DNA of 64,000 nt from Capra hircus (taxonomy: Eukaryota; Chordata; Mammalia; Artiodactyla; Bovidae): NCBI RefSeq assembly GCF_001704415.2, contig NC_030826.1, forward strand, positions 59,973,362 to 60,037,361. Reading direction: 5' to 3'. The notes below the pieces were generated by a model, which was given only the letters and a program-made list of their open reading frames with translations, made no database searches and was not told the origin of the DNA. Position numbers and translations under genes: made by a program. Positions 40,251 to 52,376 of this stretch are shown here, one piece after another. The first letter of the stretch is position 1; each line of letters opens with the position of its first letter.

Positions 40251-41182
40251 GGACTAGACGTGAAATATTATCATAACACAATTATAAAGCTACAACTCTC
40301 ATGGAATCTTGAGCACATCAAAAGCAAAAGCTTAATCAGAATGACAAGTATGTATATGTTCCTAGGCCTCCACAAGTGGAAGATGAGAGCTAGAAAAGTT
40401 ACAAGATCCACAGACTGGCCATGCACAAATTCATCACGTTATCCACGCCGAATCCTGGCTGCCATTTTCATTTGTTTTCTTCTCTAAGCAGAGACCTTCA
40501 AGAGAACTAAGTACTTTTAACCCACTTACTGTACTTAAGCTTCAAATCATTTTTACTCTTGGAGAAAGGCTTTGTGATTATTTATATTGGAGTTTTCTCA
40601 AAGCAACTCAGGGGAGTAAGATCCTAGATTATTATTGTATATTAGTAATATTTCACTATAGCACAGCAAATAAGATATAGAGTTTTTCTCTTCCTCCCCT
40701 TTCTGCTTCTTCTCTTCCTTCTTTGTATTCTAGGGACAGAACCCACATAGAAAAAATTACTGCAACTGCCTCTTTCCCACAACTCACTTTTATGGCTTGG
40801 AACCCAGATGATATTGTTATACTTAGTGTCATGAAATCCAGATGATATTATTACACTTAGTGTCATGGCCTCAGCTAAGGTCCCCAACCCCAGTGAATAA
40901 ACTTCCTTTGCCAAACAAATAGATACAAATATTTGAAATCACAGTTCTCTGGATTTCTAGGCCCCTGATCCATTCAAATTAAAAGCAAATATTGATAACT
41001 CCATAACCTCTAGCTCCAGCAAGGAAGGCCCAGAGTCAGCCCTTATTTTATTCTCTTTATAACTGAGAATAGGTTCAAGTGGTAGTACAAATAAAACAGG
41101 ACGAACATAAAATTGTTAAGTGTCATTCATTTGAGAGACCTTTCTCCTGAGAAAGCCTGCTCTCTTCTAACAGTTGTGGGCA
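40251..41182. other. Single-copy-looking stretch of 0.93 kb
   Basis: No repeat family recognised. Includes a 34-bp tandem duplication (40804-40837 and 40838-40871). Confidence 0.4.
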
Positions 41183-41395
41183 CGTGTGTTCAGTGGCTCG
41201 GTCGAGTCTGACTCTTTGTGACCACGGACTGTAGCCCGCCAGGCTCCTCTGCCCGTGGGGATTCTCCAGGCAAGAATGCTGGAGTGGGTTGCCATTTCCT
41301 CCTCCGGGGGATCTTCCCGACCCAGGGATTGAACTGAGTCTCCTGGGTCTCCTGCGTGGGCAGGATGATTCTTTACCTCTGCGTCACCTGATGAA
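41183..41395 (-). mobile_element. Bov-tA SINE
   Basis: Minus-strand; the head region is rearranged by a repeated tctcctgggtctcctgcg (41339-41356). Confidence 0.9.
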
Positions 41396-41515
41396 CACAA
41401 GCTCTGCCAGAGAAATGAGACTGAGCTTGTCCATCCCTCCATAAAGACGCCGATTCAGCGCTCAGGAAGCGCGCACACCGTGGACACTGTATTGAGAGAG
41501 AGCAGCACTCACAGG

Positions 41516-41742
41516 GGGCTTCCCAGGTGGCCCATGGGGAAGAACCCACCCGCTGGTGCAGGAGACGCAGGAGGCAGGGGTTCCGTCCCTGGGCCGGGAA
41601 GACCCCACCCCACCCCAGAGGAGGGCACGGCGACCCACACCACTGTTCTTGCCTGGAGAACCCCAGGGATAGAGGAGCCTGGAGGGCTACAGTCCGTGGG
41701 GTCACAAAAAGTCAGACACGACTGAAGCGACTTAGCATGCAC
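41516..41742 (+). mobile_element. Bov-tA SINE
   Basis: Plus-strand, GC-rich copy with a ccccaccccaccccag expansion at 41605-41620. Body ends cacgactgaagcgacttagcatgc. Four overlapping frames over it are SINE readings. Confidence 0.9.
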
Positions 41743-41749
41743 ACAGAGT

Positions 41750-41974
41750 TTACATACATGCACCACAGTGGGGAAAACGGAGAGCTAGTGGGAAGCTGCT
41801 GTGCAGCACAGAGGGCTCAGCCCAGGGCTCTGTGATGCCCGAGAGGGATGGGCGGGGCTGGGGGAGGGTTAAGAGGGAGAAGATACTGTCTGCAGATAGC
41901 TGATTCCTGCCGTGTACAGCAGAAACAGACACAACACTGTTAAGCAATTACACGCTCCAATTTAAAGGTACATC
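41750..41974 (+). mobile_element. L1 3' untranslated end (first)
   Basis: gagagctagtgggaagctgctgtgcagcacag..ggctctgtgatgcc, a G-rich block (41845-41868), then agctgattcctgccgtgtacagcagaaac and taagcaattacacgctccaa. Same L1 subtype as 37562. Confidence 0.85.
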
Positions 41975-42105
41975 CGATGATAAGCCATCACGGAAAAGAA
42001 CGTTAAAAAGGAACGTGTGTGTATGCATAACCAAATCACTTTGCTGTGTAAGAGGAACTGGCACCGCCGTAAATCAGCTCTACTTCAATAAAGATAAATA
42101 AATAA
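41975..42105 (+). mobile_element. L1 3' untranslated end (second)
   Basis: taagccatcacggaaaagaacg, gtatgcataaccaaatcactttgctgtg, aaatcagctctacttcaataaag and an A-rich tail: the other ruminant L1 3' subtype, head to tail with the first. Confidence 0.8.
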
Positions 42106-44249
42106 GGAAACGAAAAATAAAGGAAAGACCAAACAACAACATGCCTTTGTGGTAAGTCATGGATATTTCAACCTCATAGAAAACCAAAGAACAGAAGTGT
42201 TTCTTAAAAACATGTAAACTAGAGAGGCGTGAACTAACGCCACAAAAATTCTCAACTAATCCCTGGGTTCCAGGTCACCAGGCAGGGTTTCCATAGGGCT
42301 CAAACCGCGGTCCCAGCCGCCCTCCTTGGAAATGTCCAAACAGCGCAGGGTAACCACTGACCCTGGTGCTATGCAGTCACTCTTCCTGCGGGAAGCGGCA
42401 AGACCTTTGAGAGTGAAGAGACAGCCAAAGTTCAGAAGTTGTAAACAAGATACATCACGAGCTTGTGTGGCAGACCCAGGAGAGGGGAACGGGGTGTGGG
42501 GTGACGCTCTAACTGGCCCTGGGTTTTCCTCCTGCTGCTGCTACTAAAGCCAGAGCGAGCTTCTTCTAGACCCACGGAGTGCTGGGCAAGGGATCGGTAC
42601 CCGGCGTTAGGCCTCCTGAACGTGAGCATGGAACACAGCATGATCTTGGAGGCGCTGAATTGAAGAGAGAGAGAGCTGCAGGAGGCGGTTGTCTCCTCTT
42701 ATTCACAGTTCTCAGAGGTAAGGGAACACAGAACTCTCGTTAGGAAGAGGGTCTAAACAATCAACAGCTAATGAACAAGAGTTAGTCCAAGAGTCTACAT
42801 CTCCAATTTACGAGATTCAAGAAAATCTAAATGTTCAGTGGAATGTGATGGAGCAAAGCAAGTCATTTACCCATCTCCTGGATAGTGCTTAATTTATAAA
42901 CATTGTGGCTGCTGGCCACGGACTTTAAAATCAGAGATGAAAGTGTAGAGATGAAAGAGATCAACAGTGTAAGAATATACAAGAATAAGAAACAGCAAGA
43001 GGTTCTAGTGAAGATACGGTTGGATCCAGAAAGCGGGGGGAGGGGGCGGGAACTAAAATGAAAGAAGAGGAGGGCAGGGAGAGCAGAGGAGAAACTTCTG
43101 GAAAAAGATCCTCTCTTGGCAAGGTGAATGGAAAATAAAACTGCAGAATGAAAGACTGCTTAAAAGAGCAGAGTCCCTAATCCTCTGCCAGCAACGGGCT
43201 AATTTGTATTTCTGGAACTAGCAGAAAGGATGTCAGCTGAAACCCATGTCGGAGTCACCTTGCAGCAAATGTTCCACTGCATATGTGCAGTCAGAGGGGA
43301 GCGGGATGAGTTTAGGCTTCCTGGAGTGAAGGATCCTGCAAGAACTGCAAGTATCCCATTCCTGACCGTCAGCCTCACAACATATGCTCTTTCATTCTGG
43401 CTGAGCCGAAGAAAGAAAGAAAACAGGGCCTGGCCTGCCCATTAAGATCTCAATCTGGCCCCGAGGGAAGACAGTTAGCACCCATCCAGCTGTAAATGCT
43501 TCTTGAATGTGGTGGGATGAAGGGTTTCAGCTGGACACCAAGAAAAATTCCCCGGCAGACAGCTCGAAGGACAGGTGAACAAGCTGTACGCACTCCAGAC
43601 TAACATTCTCCTTCTTCACTTTGCTTTGTTACTGTGAATGGTAATTCCCTTCAGGCTGATCTTTGTCCACACTGCTTTTCATATTATTTCATTGTTGTTG
43701 TTCCATTGTAAGTCATGAGGAAGGGGCTGGAATTCGCAAAAACAGCAACCACGTAGTTAATAAGCAGGGCCGAGAAATGAGGCTATCTGGGGCAAGACAA
43801 CTGTTTGTTCCAGGAAAGTCCTTCAGACCAGCTTCTCCAGGCAAATATTTTATTTATCTAGGAAACTGTCTCCTGTCAGGATAATGGCTTTCCTATCTGA
43901 GCAAGCGGTTGACTTACCAAAAGTCAGTGTGCTCACCTAGCCTTGCTTCCTGACTGTCCGCCCATCCTGAACGATGATGTCATGTATTTTTCTAATCTTA
44001 TGCAGTTCCCAGCCTTGAAAGATTTACCTTTAGCCACGTCAGTCCAAATCTCCAAGCTCCAAATAGCTTACTTTGACTTATGTCAAAATGTAAGATCTAA
44101 TAAATTCAGTTTCTGTAATCAACCAGTTTGGAGGTGGTCTCTTCAGAAGTTGACAGCGGACAGAGGAAAGGTGTGTTTGGCTCCTTAGAGATACCAAACT
44201 GACTTGGCTCCACCACCTGAGAAGCCCATCGCTCAGTATTCTGCTGCAT
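42106..44249. other. Single-copy-looking stretch of 2.1 kb
   Basis: No interspersed repeat recognised. 43031-43090 is a purine-rich segment with runs of six, five and three G. No frame has a recognisable product. Confidence 0.4.
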
Positions 44250-44800
44250 GTCGTTTTGTTATAAACTGCTTCTGTCTACTTTATGCCAACACCACACTTC
44301 CAGAGCTACAGTTTCCTAAATATCACCTGGGACTCGGCATCTACAAACCTGGCTGTTTTCCAAGATTTTACTTGGCTAATTTTGGTCCTTTGTGTTTCCA
44401 AATGGGTTCTGGAGTCAGCTTTCTCGTTTCCAGCAACACCGCCCAGAATTCTACTCAATCTAATGGTCAACTGGGGATAAACTAATCTGCAAACTATTGG
44501 GGCCTTCTAAATGCATATATTTAATTAAGTCTTATTTCTCTCACCAAGGCTTTGTAGTTTTCTTTGTAGCTATTTTGTACATCTATCATCACACTTATTC
44601 CCAAGTATTTTACATATTTTGAGTAAGTTACAAATGGTATCTTTTTTCTATCTTCTCTTTGTTGTATTCAGAGATCGTGCTAAAATGGCTCATTAAGGCA
44701 AATTCCTTATCTGTGAGGGATTATCTACTTAAGCAATCACGTCATCTGTGAATAAAGATCATTTTCTCTCTTTCCAAGCCGTGCGTGTGTGCACATACTT
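44250..44800 (-). mobile_element. Ancient L1 ORF2 fragment, antisense
   Basis: Ordered antisense L1 blocks: actttatgccaacaccacac (44278), ggctaattttggtcctttgtgtttcc (44374), ggctttgtagttttctttgtagc (44548), cttattcccaagtattttac (44592) and cacgtcatctgtgaataaagatcattttctc (44740). Heavily diverged. Confidence 0.7.
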
Positions 44801-44924
44801 TTGTGCTAGCGGAGCAGTGTTTGTCCCTCCTGCAATATATCTCATCTATGAGCTTTGGGTGGTCTCTTGCGGAGCTGACAGTTGACAGAAGCAAGATCTT
44901 TTTAAGTCCTTTGAATTCCAATAG

Positions 44925-44975
44925 TTAATTAGCCCTGGGATTGGAAACAGAAGACCTGAGCTCAAGTCTGTTACA
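44925..44975 (+). mobile_element. MIR-type scrap
   Basis: gattggaaacagaagacctgagctcaagtc is typical of the left part of a MIR3-like element. Only about 50 bases. Confidence 0.4.
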
Positions 44976-45012
44976 GCATAATTTTCAAAAGGGAAAAATT
45001 ATGACTTTCATG

Positions 45013-45491
45013 TTGCCATTCAGTCGCTAAGTCATATCCTGCTCTCTGTGACCCCATGGACTGCAGCACGCCAGGCTTCCCTGTCCTTCACTGTCTCCCA
45101 GAGCTCACTCAAACTCATGTCCATTGAGTTGGTGATGCCATCCAACCATCTCATCCTCTGTCATCCCCTTCTCCTCCTGCCCTCAATCTTTCCCAGCATC
45201 AGGGTCTTTTCCAATGAGTTGGCTGTTCACATCAGGTGGCCAAAGTATTGGAACTTTAGCTTCAGCATCAGTCCTTCCAGTGAATAATCAGGGTTGATTT
45301 CCTTCAGGATTAACTGGCTTGATCTTGCAGTCCCAGGGACTCTCAAGAGTCTTCTCCGCACCACAATTCAAAAGCATAAATTCTTCGGTGCTCAGCCTTC
45401 CTTATGGTCCAACTCTTGACAGCCATACATGACTACGGGAAAAAAACCATAGTTTTGACTGTATGGACCTTTATTGGCAAAGTGATGTCTA
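45013..45491 (-). mobile_element. BovB LINE 3' fragment, antisense
   Basis: Minus-strand, from the 3' end at 45013 to a break after tattggcaaagtgatgtct. A subtype with cacgccaggcttccctgtccttcactgtctcc as in the copies at 25055, 25566 and 54265. Confidence 0.92.
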
Positions 45492-46156
45492 AAGGTGTGT
45501 CTCTAAGTAAACAAAACCAAATAACTTCTAATCTCTAAGTCCTTAGAATGAAGACGCGTGCTAACTGACATCCCTATTCACTGGAGGTAGCCTATGACCT
45601 TAAACTGGCAGAGGAGACCTAGAAGAAGTAGGACTTGCACGGTCTAACTTTCTTTACCTCCTCATTGCCAGCAATGCAGCTGACTCTCAATAAATATATG
45701 TCTGATGTAATTGTTAAGCTAGAAAAATATGTTTCTGATAATCACTCCCTGACACACTGAATGCCAATTTATTCTCTTGGTTTCAGTAAGATTTTCTTTT
45801 CTAATACAAGCTAGCCAGAGAAGTCTGCAAGTATATTATTTGAACTCAGATCTTCTTATCAGGATATTTCTTTCATAATTTCTTATTATAACACTTCTGC
45901 TCCTCTGGCTTACAAATGTTTATATAGACACAATAATGAATACTGGACAATGATTTTATAGATAAAGATGCAGATAGACATATATATAAAGATATAAATG
46001 CAGATATGGGTGTAGGTACAATAGATAAACAGAATGTCTGTCTATTTACCTATGACACTTTTCATTGTTATCCCTGTTTCATATCTTTCTAGTATTTCTA
46101 TTTGGTTTTTTTTTCATCTTTTTTCTGAAACTATCCACCTAATACTTGTACTTTTC
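45492..46156. other. Single-copy-looking, AT-rich stretch
   Basis: No repeat family recognised. 45955-46040 has GATA-like and imperfect dyad words (atagataaacaga..tctgtctattta). Confidence 0.35.
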
Positions 46157-46587
46157 CAGTAGTCACATGTATGGATGTGAGAGTTGGGATATCAAGAAAG
46201 CTGAGCACCAAAGAATTGATGTTTTTGAACTGTGGTGTTGAATAAGACTCTTGAGAGTCCCTTGAACTGCAAGGAGATCAAACTAGTCAATCCTAAAGGA
46301 AATCAGTCCTGAATAATCATTGGAAGGACTGATGCGGAAGCTGAAATGCCAATACTTTGGCCACCTGATGTGAAGAACTGACTCACTGGAAAAGACCCTG
46401 ATGTTGGAAAAAATGGAAGTCAGGAGAAGAAGGGACGACAGAGGATGAGATGGTTGGATGGAATCACCGACTCAGTGGACATGAGTTTAAGCAAGCTCTG
46501 GGAGTTGGTGATGGACAGGGAGGCCTGGCGTGCTGCAGTCCATGGGGTCACAAAGAGTTGGACACAACTGAGCAACCGAACTGATAC
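46157..46587 (+). mobile_element. BovB LINE 3' fragment
   Basis: Plus-strand, ccagtagtcacatgtatggatgtgag to gagcaaccgaactgatactg. The reading frame is broken by several stops. Confidence 0.92.
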
Positions 46588-46609
46588 TGAATACTTATAC
46601 TTACCCTCC

Positions 46610-47500
46610 TTTTCCTAACTTTTCATAGTCACATTAAATTGCACTGATAAGTTCCAACATCTGTGTCATATCTGAGTCTGGTTCTGTTCTTTGTGTTGTG
46701 TCTTGGCAGTGTGTTGTGAGGGGTTTGTTTGATTTTTTTAGTATGCCTTGTAATTTTTTCTTGAAAGCCACACATTTTGTGTAGGAGAGCAAAGATCGAG
46801 GTAAACAGACTTTTATGCCTGGAAATGGGCTCATGTTTCTTTCTGCTGAGTCTCTGGTGTGGGGTTTGAGTCAGTCACGGGTGAGAGTTGAGGCGGGCTT
46901 GCCATCTTACCGAGCGCACCCCGAGCTTCAGCTTCCTTTTGTGCCGAGGGTGGTGCCTGGTCTCCCAGAGGTTTTCTCCCCCTCAGTCTCTGCTCCACTC
47001 CCAGCTTTAAGCCTCCTCTTCACACTGTGTGTCAGGAGGCTCTTTCTCCTGCAGTTTTCCACTGTACTTGTTATTCAGTGCCGAACCTACTGCTCAGGGT
47101 GGGAGGGGGCACTCTTGTTGTTCTGGATAAACCTCGGGCGGAGACACGCTCTGCGCTCCCGGGCCTCGGGGTCTGACCCTCTGAGCTCCTGCCCTGCCCC
47201 CAGCCCTTGTTCCCAATTTATATGCCTGTCCCTCTCCTGGGCTTAGAGGAGTTTCGCTGTTATTCCCTTTCCCCCAGCTGCAAAGAGTTTTGAGCAGTGA
47301 CCTAAAAGCTAGAAAGCTCCTCCCCAGTCCTGACTCTCAGGGCGCACGGTTCTCACTGCGCAGGTGAAGTGGGGCTCACGCTCCCCAAACGGTGACCACA
47401 GCCCACTCCCCCTCTCCCACCCTGCACGATTACGGATGCCTCCACAGGACCCTCACCCATATTTTTTGTGAGCATTCAGAGCAGTCCAGAGCCTACCAGT
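46610..47500. other. Possible old dispersed repeat, unassigned
   Basis: The sequence ccaacatctgtgtcatatctgagtctgg..tgccttgtaattttttcttgaaagcc looks like an old mammalian interspersed repeat, probably LINE-derived, but I cannot name it. The GC-rich right part (46850-47300) carries a 143-codon plus-strand frame without known domains; I do not call it a gene. Confidence 0.35.
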
Positions 47501-47571
47501 GGGAGTAGACTCTTCCCATATCGGCTGCCCCTCAAACCTCCACAATCTCTTCAGCCTGTGCACGGATGTAT

Positions 47572-47787
47572 CCTAAGTTGCTTCAGTCGTGTCTGACTCT
47601 TTGTGACACCACAGACTGTAGCCCACCAGGCTCCTCTGTCCATGGGATTTTCCAGGCAAGAATAGTGGAGTGGGCTGCCGTTTCATGCTTCAGGGGAGCG
47701 TCCTGATCCCAGAATCATGCCCCCCTCTCTTACGTGTCCTGCAGCGGCAAGGGGGTTCTCTACCAGCAGTGCCACCCGACCCCCAAA
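47572..47787 (-). mobile_element. Bov-tA SINE
   Basis: Minus-strand copy; the head is degraded (ccagcagtgccacccgaccc). Confidence 0.9.
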
Positions 47788-48028
47788 TGCACGATCAATG
47801 CTCGCTGTGTCCTCGGCCTGTGTCCACGGTCATGCCCTGGGTAAGCAAGCGTTGCCTGCAGGGGTCTGTCCGTCCTTAGACTTGGGGCTCACCTGTAGCC
47901 CTGAAATCCCTGCTCTCTGATGAGTTTATGAAAAATCATGACATCGGTTTGCCCAACACTTTTTGTGGGTGGGAAGCTACATTCTTCTAGCTGACCCCAA
48001 GTAGTAACCGGAAGTCAGAGAGGAAGGC

Positions 48029-48312
48029 TTCAATCTTTCCCAGCTTCGGGGTCTTTTCCAATGAGTCGGCTCTTCACTTCAGGGGGCCAAACTATCAGAG
48101 CTTCAGCCTCAGTCTTTCCAATGAGAATTCAGGGTTGATTTTCTTGAAGATGAACTGACTTGATGCCCTTGAAGTCCAAGGGACTCTCAAGAGTCTTTTC
48201 CAGCACAATAATTTGAAAGCATCAATTCTGCGGCGCTCAGCCTTCTTTATGGTCCAACTCTTACATCCATACATTGCTACTGGAAAAACCACAGTTTTGA
48301 CTATACAGACTC
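48029..48312 (-). mobile_element. BovB LINE fragment, antisense
   Basis: About 280 bases of the C-terminal region, lacking the 3' terminus (starts caatctttcccagc). The break on the right follows tttgactatacagac. Confidence 0.9.
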
Positions 48313-49242
48313 TGGCATTAGTGACAGGACCATAGGAAAACAAGTGGGCAATCAAGTTTAAAATAGGATTGTCTTTCTTCTCCATTTTCCTAGTGTCTGG
48401 AGTTTCTGAAGCTCTGGGCTTTCATTTTCACATGAGCACCAGTGTGCCTCGGTTACGAGTCTCTTTGCACAATCATTCTCGAATGCACCCTGGTGCCGGA
48501 GTCCTGATCTGGGCCGAGTGCTGCCCTCTTGCTCCCCAGTGCAATTCCACTCACTTTCCCTGATCACCCCACTCCCCACCCTCATGACCTGGTCCTCGGC
48601 TTCTCCCAGAGCATTATGTGGCTGGAACACACGTAATGGCAAGAGCCAATCCAGGTCATCCCGCCTGTTCCCACGGTCTCGGCAGCCCCTGTGGATAAGT
48701 ACATCTTCTGTACCTGTCATCAGCCGAACCGTTCCTAATTTAAACTTTGTGACGACTTTCAAGAGCCTCTGCCTTTTCAAACTTTCCACGAGAAACCCTT
48801 AGCATTGCCAAACAAATCTGCTTCAGCCATAAATTACAGCGGCACGATCTACGTACATGACTGAGGCTGAATCTGCAGGGGTACTCAGCTCAAAACGAGC
48901 TGGATTCACATCCGAATTCACCCGGGAATTATAGGCAGCTTTTTATTTTATTTTGCAGTCTGCTTGCATTCTACCTCCCCCGCCCCTAGTTTCAGTGGTG
49001 TAAAGCTGTGGTCACTTATACTGACAAGTTTAGGTGGGTAGTAACGAGGCTTCCCTTGCAAGTAATCTGTCTTGCTTTCATTCTGAGATGAGTATCCACT
49101 CTTCATTATTCACCTGGCATCCATGTCATGACACCGTGACTCCAAAGCTGTCATGAGGAAACAGCTCTTGTGTGAGTCAGGTAACGCCTGTTAGGGCTGA
49201 CCGGTCTTTCTCTTTTTGCGCCATCTCTTCTCTCCTCTCTCA
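48313..49242. other. Single-copy-looking stretch of 0.93 kb
   Basis: No repeat recognised. A 143-codon minus-strand frame (48358-48789) overlaps 64- and 94-codon plus-strand frames. None resembles a known protein. Confidence 0.4.
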
Positions 49243-49610
49243 ACTTTCTTCAGAAATAATTGACAAATAAAATTGTAAGATACTAAACCGTACAGCATGA
49301 TGGTTTGATATATGAAATCATTGTGAAAGGCTGTCCCTCACTGAGTTAATTAACACATACATCAGCTAATACAGTTACTTTTCTTTTTGAGAGAACATTT
49401 ACATGCTATTCCCTTAGCAAATTTCAACTACATAATGCAACACTGTCAACTATAGTCACCACGCTACGCATGAGATCCCCAGAACTTCATCTTGTAACAG
49501 CAAGATGGCTGATCTATCCCTGCCACAAGATATACTTTCAACAATATACCAAAAATGTATCTATTTCCTATTTTCCACACACCTACAAAGAAATAACTCT
49601 AATGTTTAAA
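49243..49610 (-). mobile_element. L1 (L1MA-like) 3' untranslated end, antisense
   Basis: aattgacaaataaaattgtaag, gtacagcatgatggtttgatatatg, gttaattaacacatacatcagc, cccttagcaaatttcaactacataatgcaacactgtcaactatagtcaccacgctacg and gatccccagaacttcatc follow L1M-class 3' order in antisense. Confidence 0.75.
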
Positions 49611-50627
49611 CTGCACATGAACAGGACATTTTCTTTAGTTGGAGTGTGATCATTCCCTCCCGATTCCCCATGATCTCTCAGTTAAGTCACTTCTTTGTAG
49701 TTAACTTTCAGTATTTCCTCCTTGTTTGAGAAGGAGATAGCTAACACCGAAAAATTCAGAAGTCCCGCACTCCATGTCCACCTGCAGCAGCTGTTCTTTG
49801 GGTAAATCTGTCCCAGAGTTTTCTGATCCCCTTCACCAGAACAGACCCTGAATAGTACAGCCAGTTGCCCTACCCAGAGGCGCTCACAGCGCAAGTTCTG
49901 AAGACCTTCAATAGCATTAATCACAGAGCACTGTCTGCGACCTTAAGGTGAAATGTGGTGAAATTTCACAGCCGGAAGGACCCTTCAGGATCACACAGCA
50001 CGACTATGCGTCTCAGACTGGGGACTGAGGAGGGTAAAGCCACTGGTGCACAAACTGGTGGCTGAACAAAAGCTTTCCCCAGATCTCTCAACCTACTTGT
50101 CTTCTCTGTAATTTATTTGCATGCCAATCTCATTTTTAAAGCAAATACTTCTTGAATTCTACTCCAGGATAGGCTCGCTTCCAGTCACCATATTAAGCGA
50201 AGAGCAAGACAGGTGCAGCCTGTCCCTTTGCGGCAGATGCATCCTTGAGACTTCAGCAAAACGCCCAAGGGCAGTTTCTGCAGTCTGTCATCACAGAAAC
50301 GCAGAGGGGGAAGCCGGGAGGACCACTGCGACCGTGGATGAGAAGCCGCTCCCAGGACCGCCGACACTTGTTGATACACGTTGCTCCCACTCCAGGAACA
50401 TTCATTTTTCCGAAACATACTAGCCCTCTCACTTCTGATTATAATCTTGCATCAAACCCCTGTTTTCACAGAGTCTCTGAAAAGCACCTAAAACTACTCA
50501 GCATACCTTGAACTCTTGCGTCTGGTTATGGATGTATTCAGGAAGAGGATGACCTCACCCCAAGCCCAAAATGTCCTTGACATAGATAAGAGCATCTTCT
50601 CCGGGGACAGAGAAGTGCCTCCAATTG
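49611..50627. other. Single-copy-looking stretch of 1 kb
   Basis: No gene recognised. 50135-50240 (aagcaaatacttcttgaattctactcc..gagcaagacaggtgcagcctgtcccttt) may be a worn L2 3' fragment in plus orientation. Confidence 0.35.
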
Positions 50628-50848
50628 CAGAGTGGTTCTCAATGGAGGCAGTTTTACCTCCCAGGAGATGTGAGGCTGTATCTAGAGATAGCTGGAAAGG
50701 GGTGGTCCAGGCACTGAACGGGGAGGGACCAGGGATGCCGCTCACGACCCTACGATACACAGCACAGTCCTCCTCACCACTGACAGGGAGTCCAGAGTGT
50801 CAGCCCCAAAAGTCAACTGTATCCGGGTTGAGAAACTCTTACCTAGAG
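50628..50848 (+). mobile_element. MER20 (hAT-Charlie) DNA transposon
   Basis: From agtggttctcaatgg to gttgagaaactct, so both hAT-type termini are visible, with agatgtgaggctgtatctagagatag and accagggatgccgc between. About 220 bases, a complete non-autonomous copy. The 228-codon frame across it is fortuitous. Confidence 0.85.
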
Positions 50849-51027
50849 CTGCAGTCACCTCATACACAAGTAACCCTAACCCGTGAAGCTCCATGGACCC
50901 TTCACCCCCTCCCCCCAGGTAAACTAGTGGGACTGCTTTATCCCAGTAGACTCAAAACCAAACCCTTTAGAGGACCCAATCACCTTGCTTGGTCCAGTTT
51001 CATCCCTAATGAGGAACTGCAGTCTGT

Positions 51028-51237
51028 TGGTTGTGGTTTAGTTGCTAAGCCGTGTCTGACTCTTGGGACCTCATGGACAGAGGAGCCTGGCAGGCTACAG
51101 CCCATGGGATTCTCCAGGCAAGAATACTGGAGTGGGTTGCCATTTCCTTCTCCAGCATATCTTCCCAATCCAGGAATCGAACCTGGGTCTCCTGCATTGT
51201 AAGCAGATTCTTTACCAACTAAGCTACAAGGGAAGCC
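51028..51237 (-). mobile_element. Bov-tA SINE with internal inversion
   Basis: Minus-strand copy in which 51072-51106 is inverted relative to every other copy: it reads atggacagaggagcctggc.. where the minus-strand family has the reverse complement. The inverted block is bounded by CATG at both ends. Confidence 0.92.
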
Positions 51238-51289
51238 TGTAGTCTGTTATCCACACACATAAATGCTTATATAAAAATAAGGAATGTCA

Positions 51290-51568
51290 GACCTCACTAG
51301 TGGTCCAGTGGTTAAGAATCCACCTGCCAGTGGAGGGAACACGGATTCAATCCCTGGTCCAGGTAAATCTCACCTGGAACCCCAAAGCAGCTAAGCCCAT
51401 GAACCCCACCCAACTGCTGAGCCCGCACACCGTGGGCCACTGCTCTGCAACAAAAGCCCATCACAGCGAGAAGACTACTAGAGAGCAGCCCCTGCTCGCT
51501 GCAACTAGAGAAAGCCCACGTGCAGCAGTGGAGGCTTGGCACAGCCAAAAATAAAAATAAATAAATGA
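51290..51568 (+). mobile_element. CHR-1-type long SINE
   Basis: Plus-strand, ctcactagtggtccagtgg head, B box gattcaatccc, then cctgctcgctgcaactagag and a caaaaataaaaataaataaa tail. Single copy of the region that is triplicated at 34693. Confidence 0.88.
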
Positions 51569-52164
51569 GGAGTCTCAATAATCAATACAAGGTGTATGCA
51601 CCACCATTGGACTGCTTGGTGGTCTTCACCAAGCAGTTAACTACTGTTAACATTAGCTACATTTTGTTATACTTAATGATAAATAAACTACAGGTTAAAA
51701 AGTCTATCAATATACAACCAAGATATATTTCCCCCACAAACCTGCAAATGATTGCACAGGAGAAAAGAAATGTCAACCTTGTGAAAAGCCCAGTAATTCC
51801 ATTTTAAAACAGAAGACTATCAACCCAGTTCTGAACTAAACCTACCCAAGAAGACATGACGGAGCAAGCCAGTTCCTCTAAATATCATCATCAGTTCACC
51901 TCTTAAACTGCTCAACACTTGTATTCTCTAGTTGACAAAAAGAATTGGCAATGCCAAGGCAAGCTGATGAGTAAAGATCAGTCCTTTTAACACAACTGCC
52001 GAGGCAGTAAATTATCACATATCACATACAGAGCTCACAGAATGAAAAAACCAATATGCGTGATCAAGAGTCACCTTTCTTATTGAATTCCCACCATGTG
52101 CTTCTTCGTGGTTCACAACTAAAGGTTCACTACCTTGAGTGACAGGCATCATTTTCTCCAGGTT
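51569..52164. other. Single-copy-looking stretch of 0.6 kb
   Basis: Nothing recognised. Confidence 0.4.
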
Positions 52165-52376
52165 GGTGGTGGTATTAGTCGCTCAGTCGTGTCTGACTCT
52201 TTGTGATCCCATGGACTGGAGCCCACCAGGCTCCTCTGTCCTTGGGATTCTCCAGGCCAGACTACTGGAATGGGTTGCCGTGCCCTCCTCCAGGGGATCT
52301 TCTCAATCCAGGGATCAAACCTAGGTCTCCCCTATTGCAGGCAGATGCTTTGCTGTCTGAGCCACCAGGGAAGCCC
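52165..52376 (-). mobile_element. Bov-tA SINE
   Basis: Minus-strand, full length, right end gagccaccagggaagcccc. The 166-codon frame at 52203-52703 begins in it. Confidence 0.93.

Noticed and set aside
46815..47246. 143-codon plus-strand frame in GC-rich DNA
   Set aside because: Stops are rare in GC-rich sequence; the region looks like an old dispersed repeat and the translation has no known domain.
50516..51202. 228-codon plus-strand open frame
   Set aside because: It runs through a MER20 transposon and a Bov-tA SINE; the translation is a chance reading of repeats.
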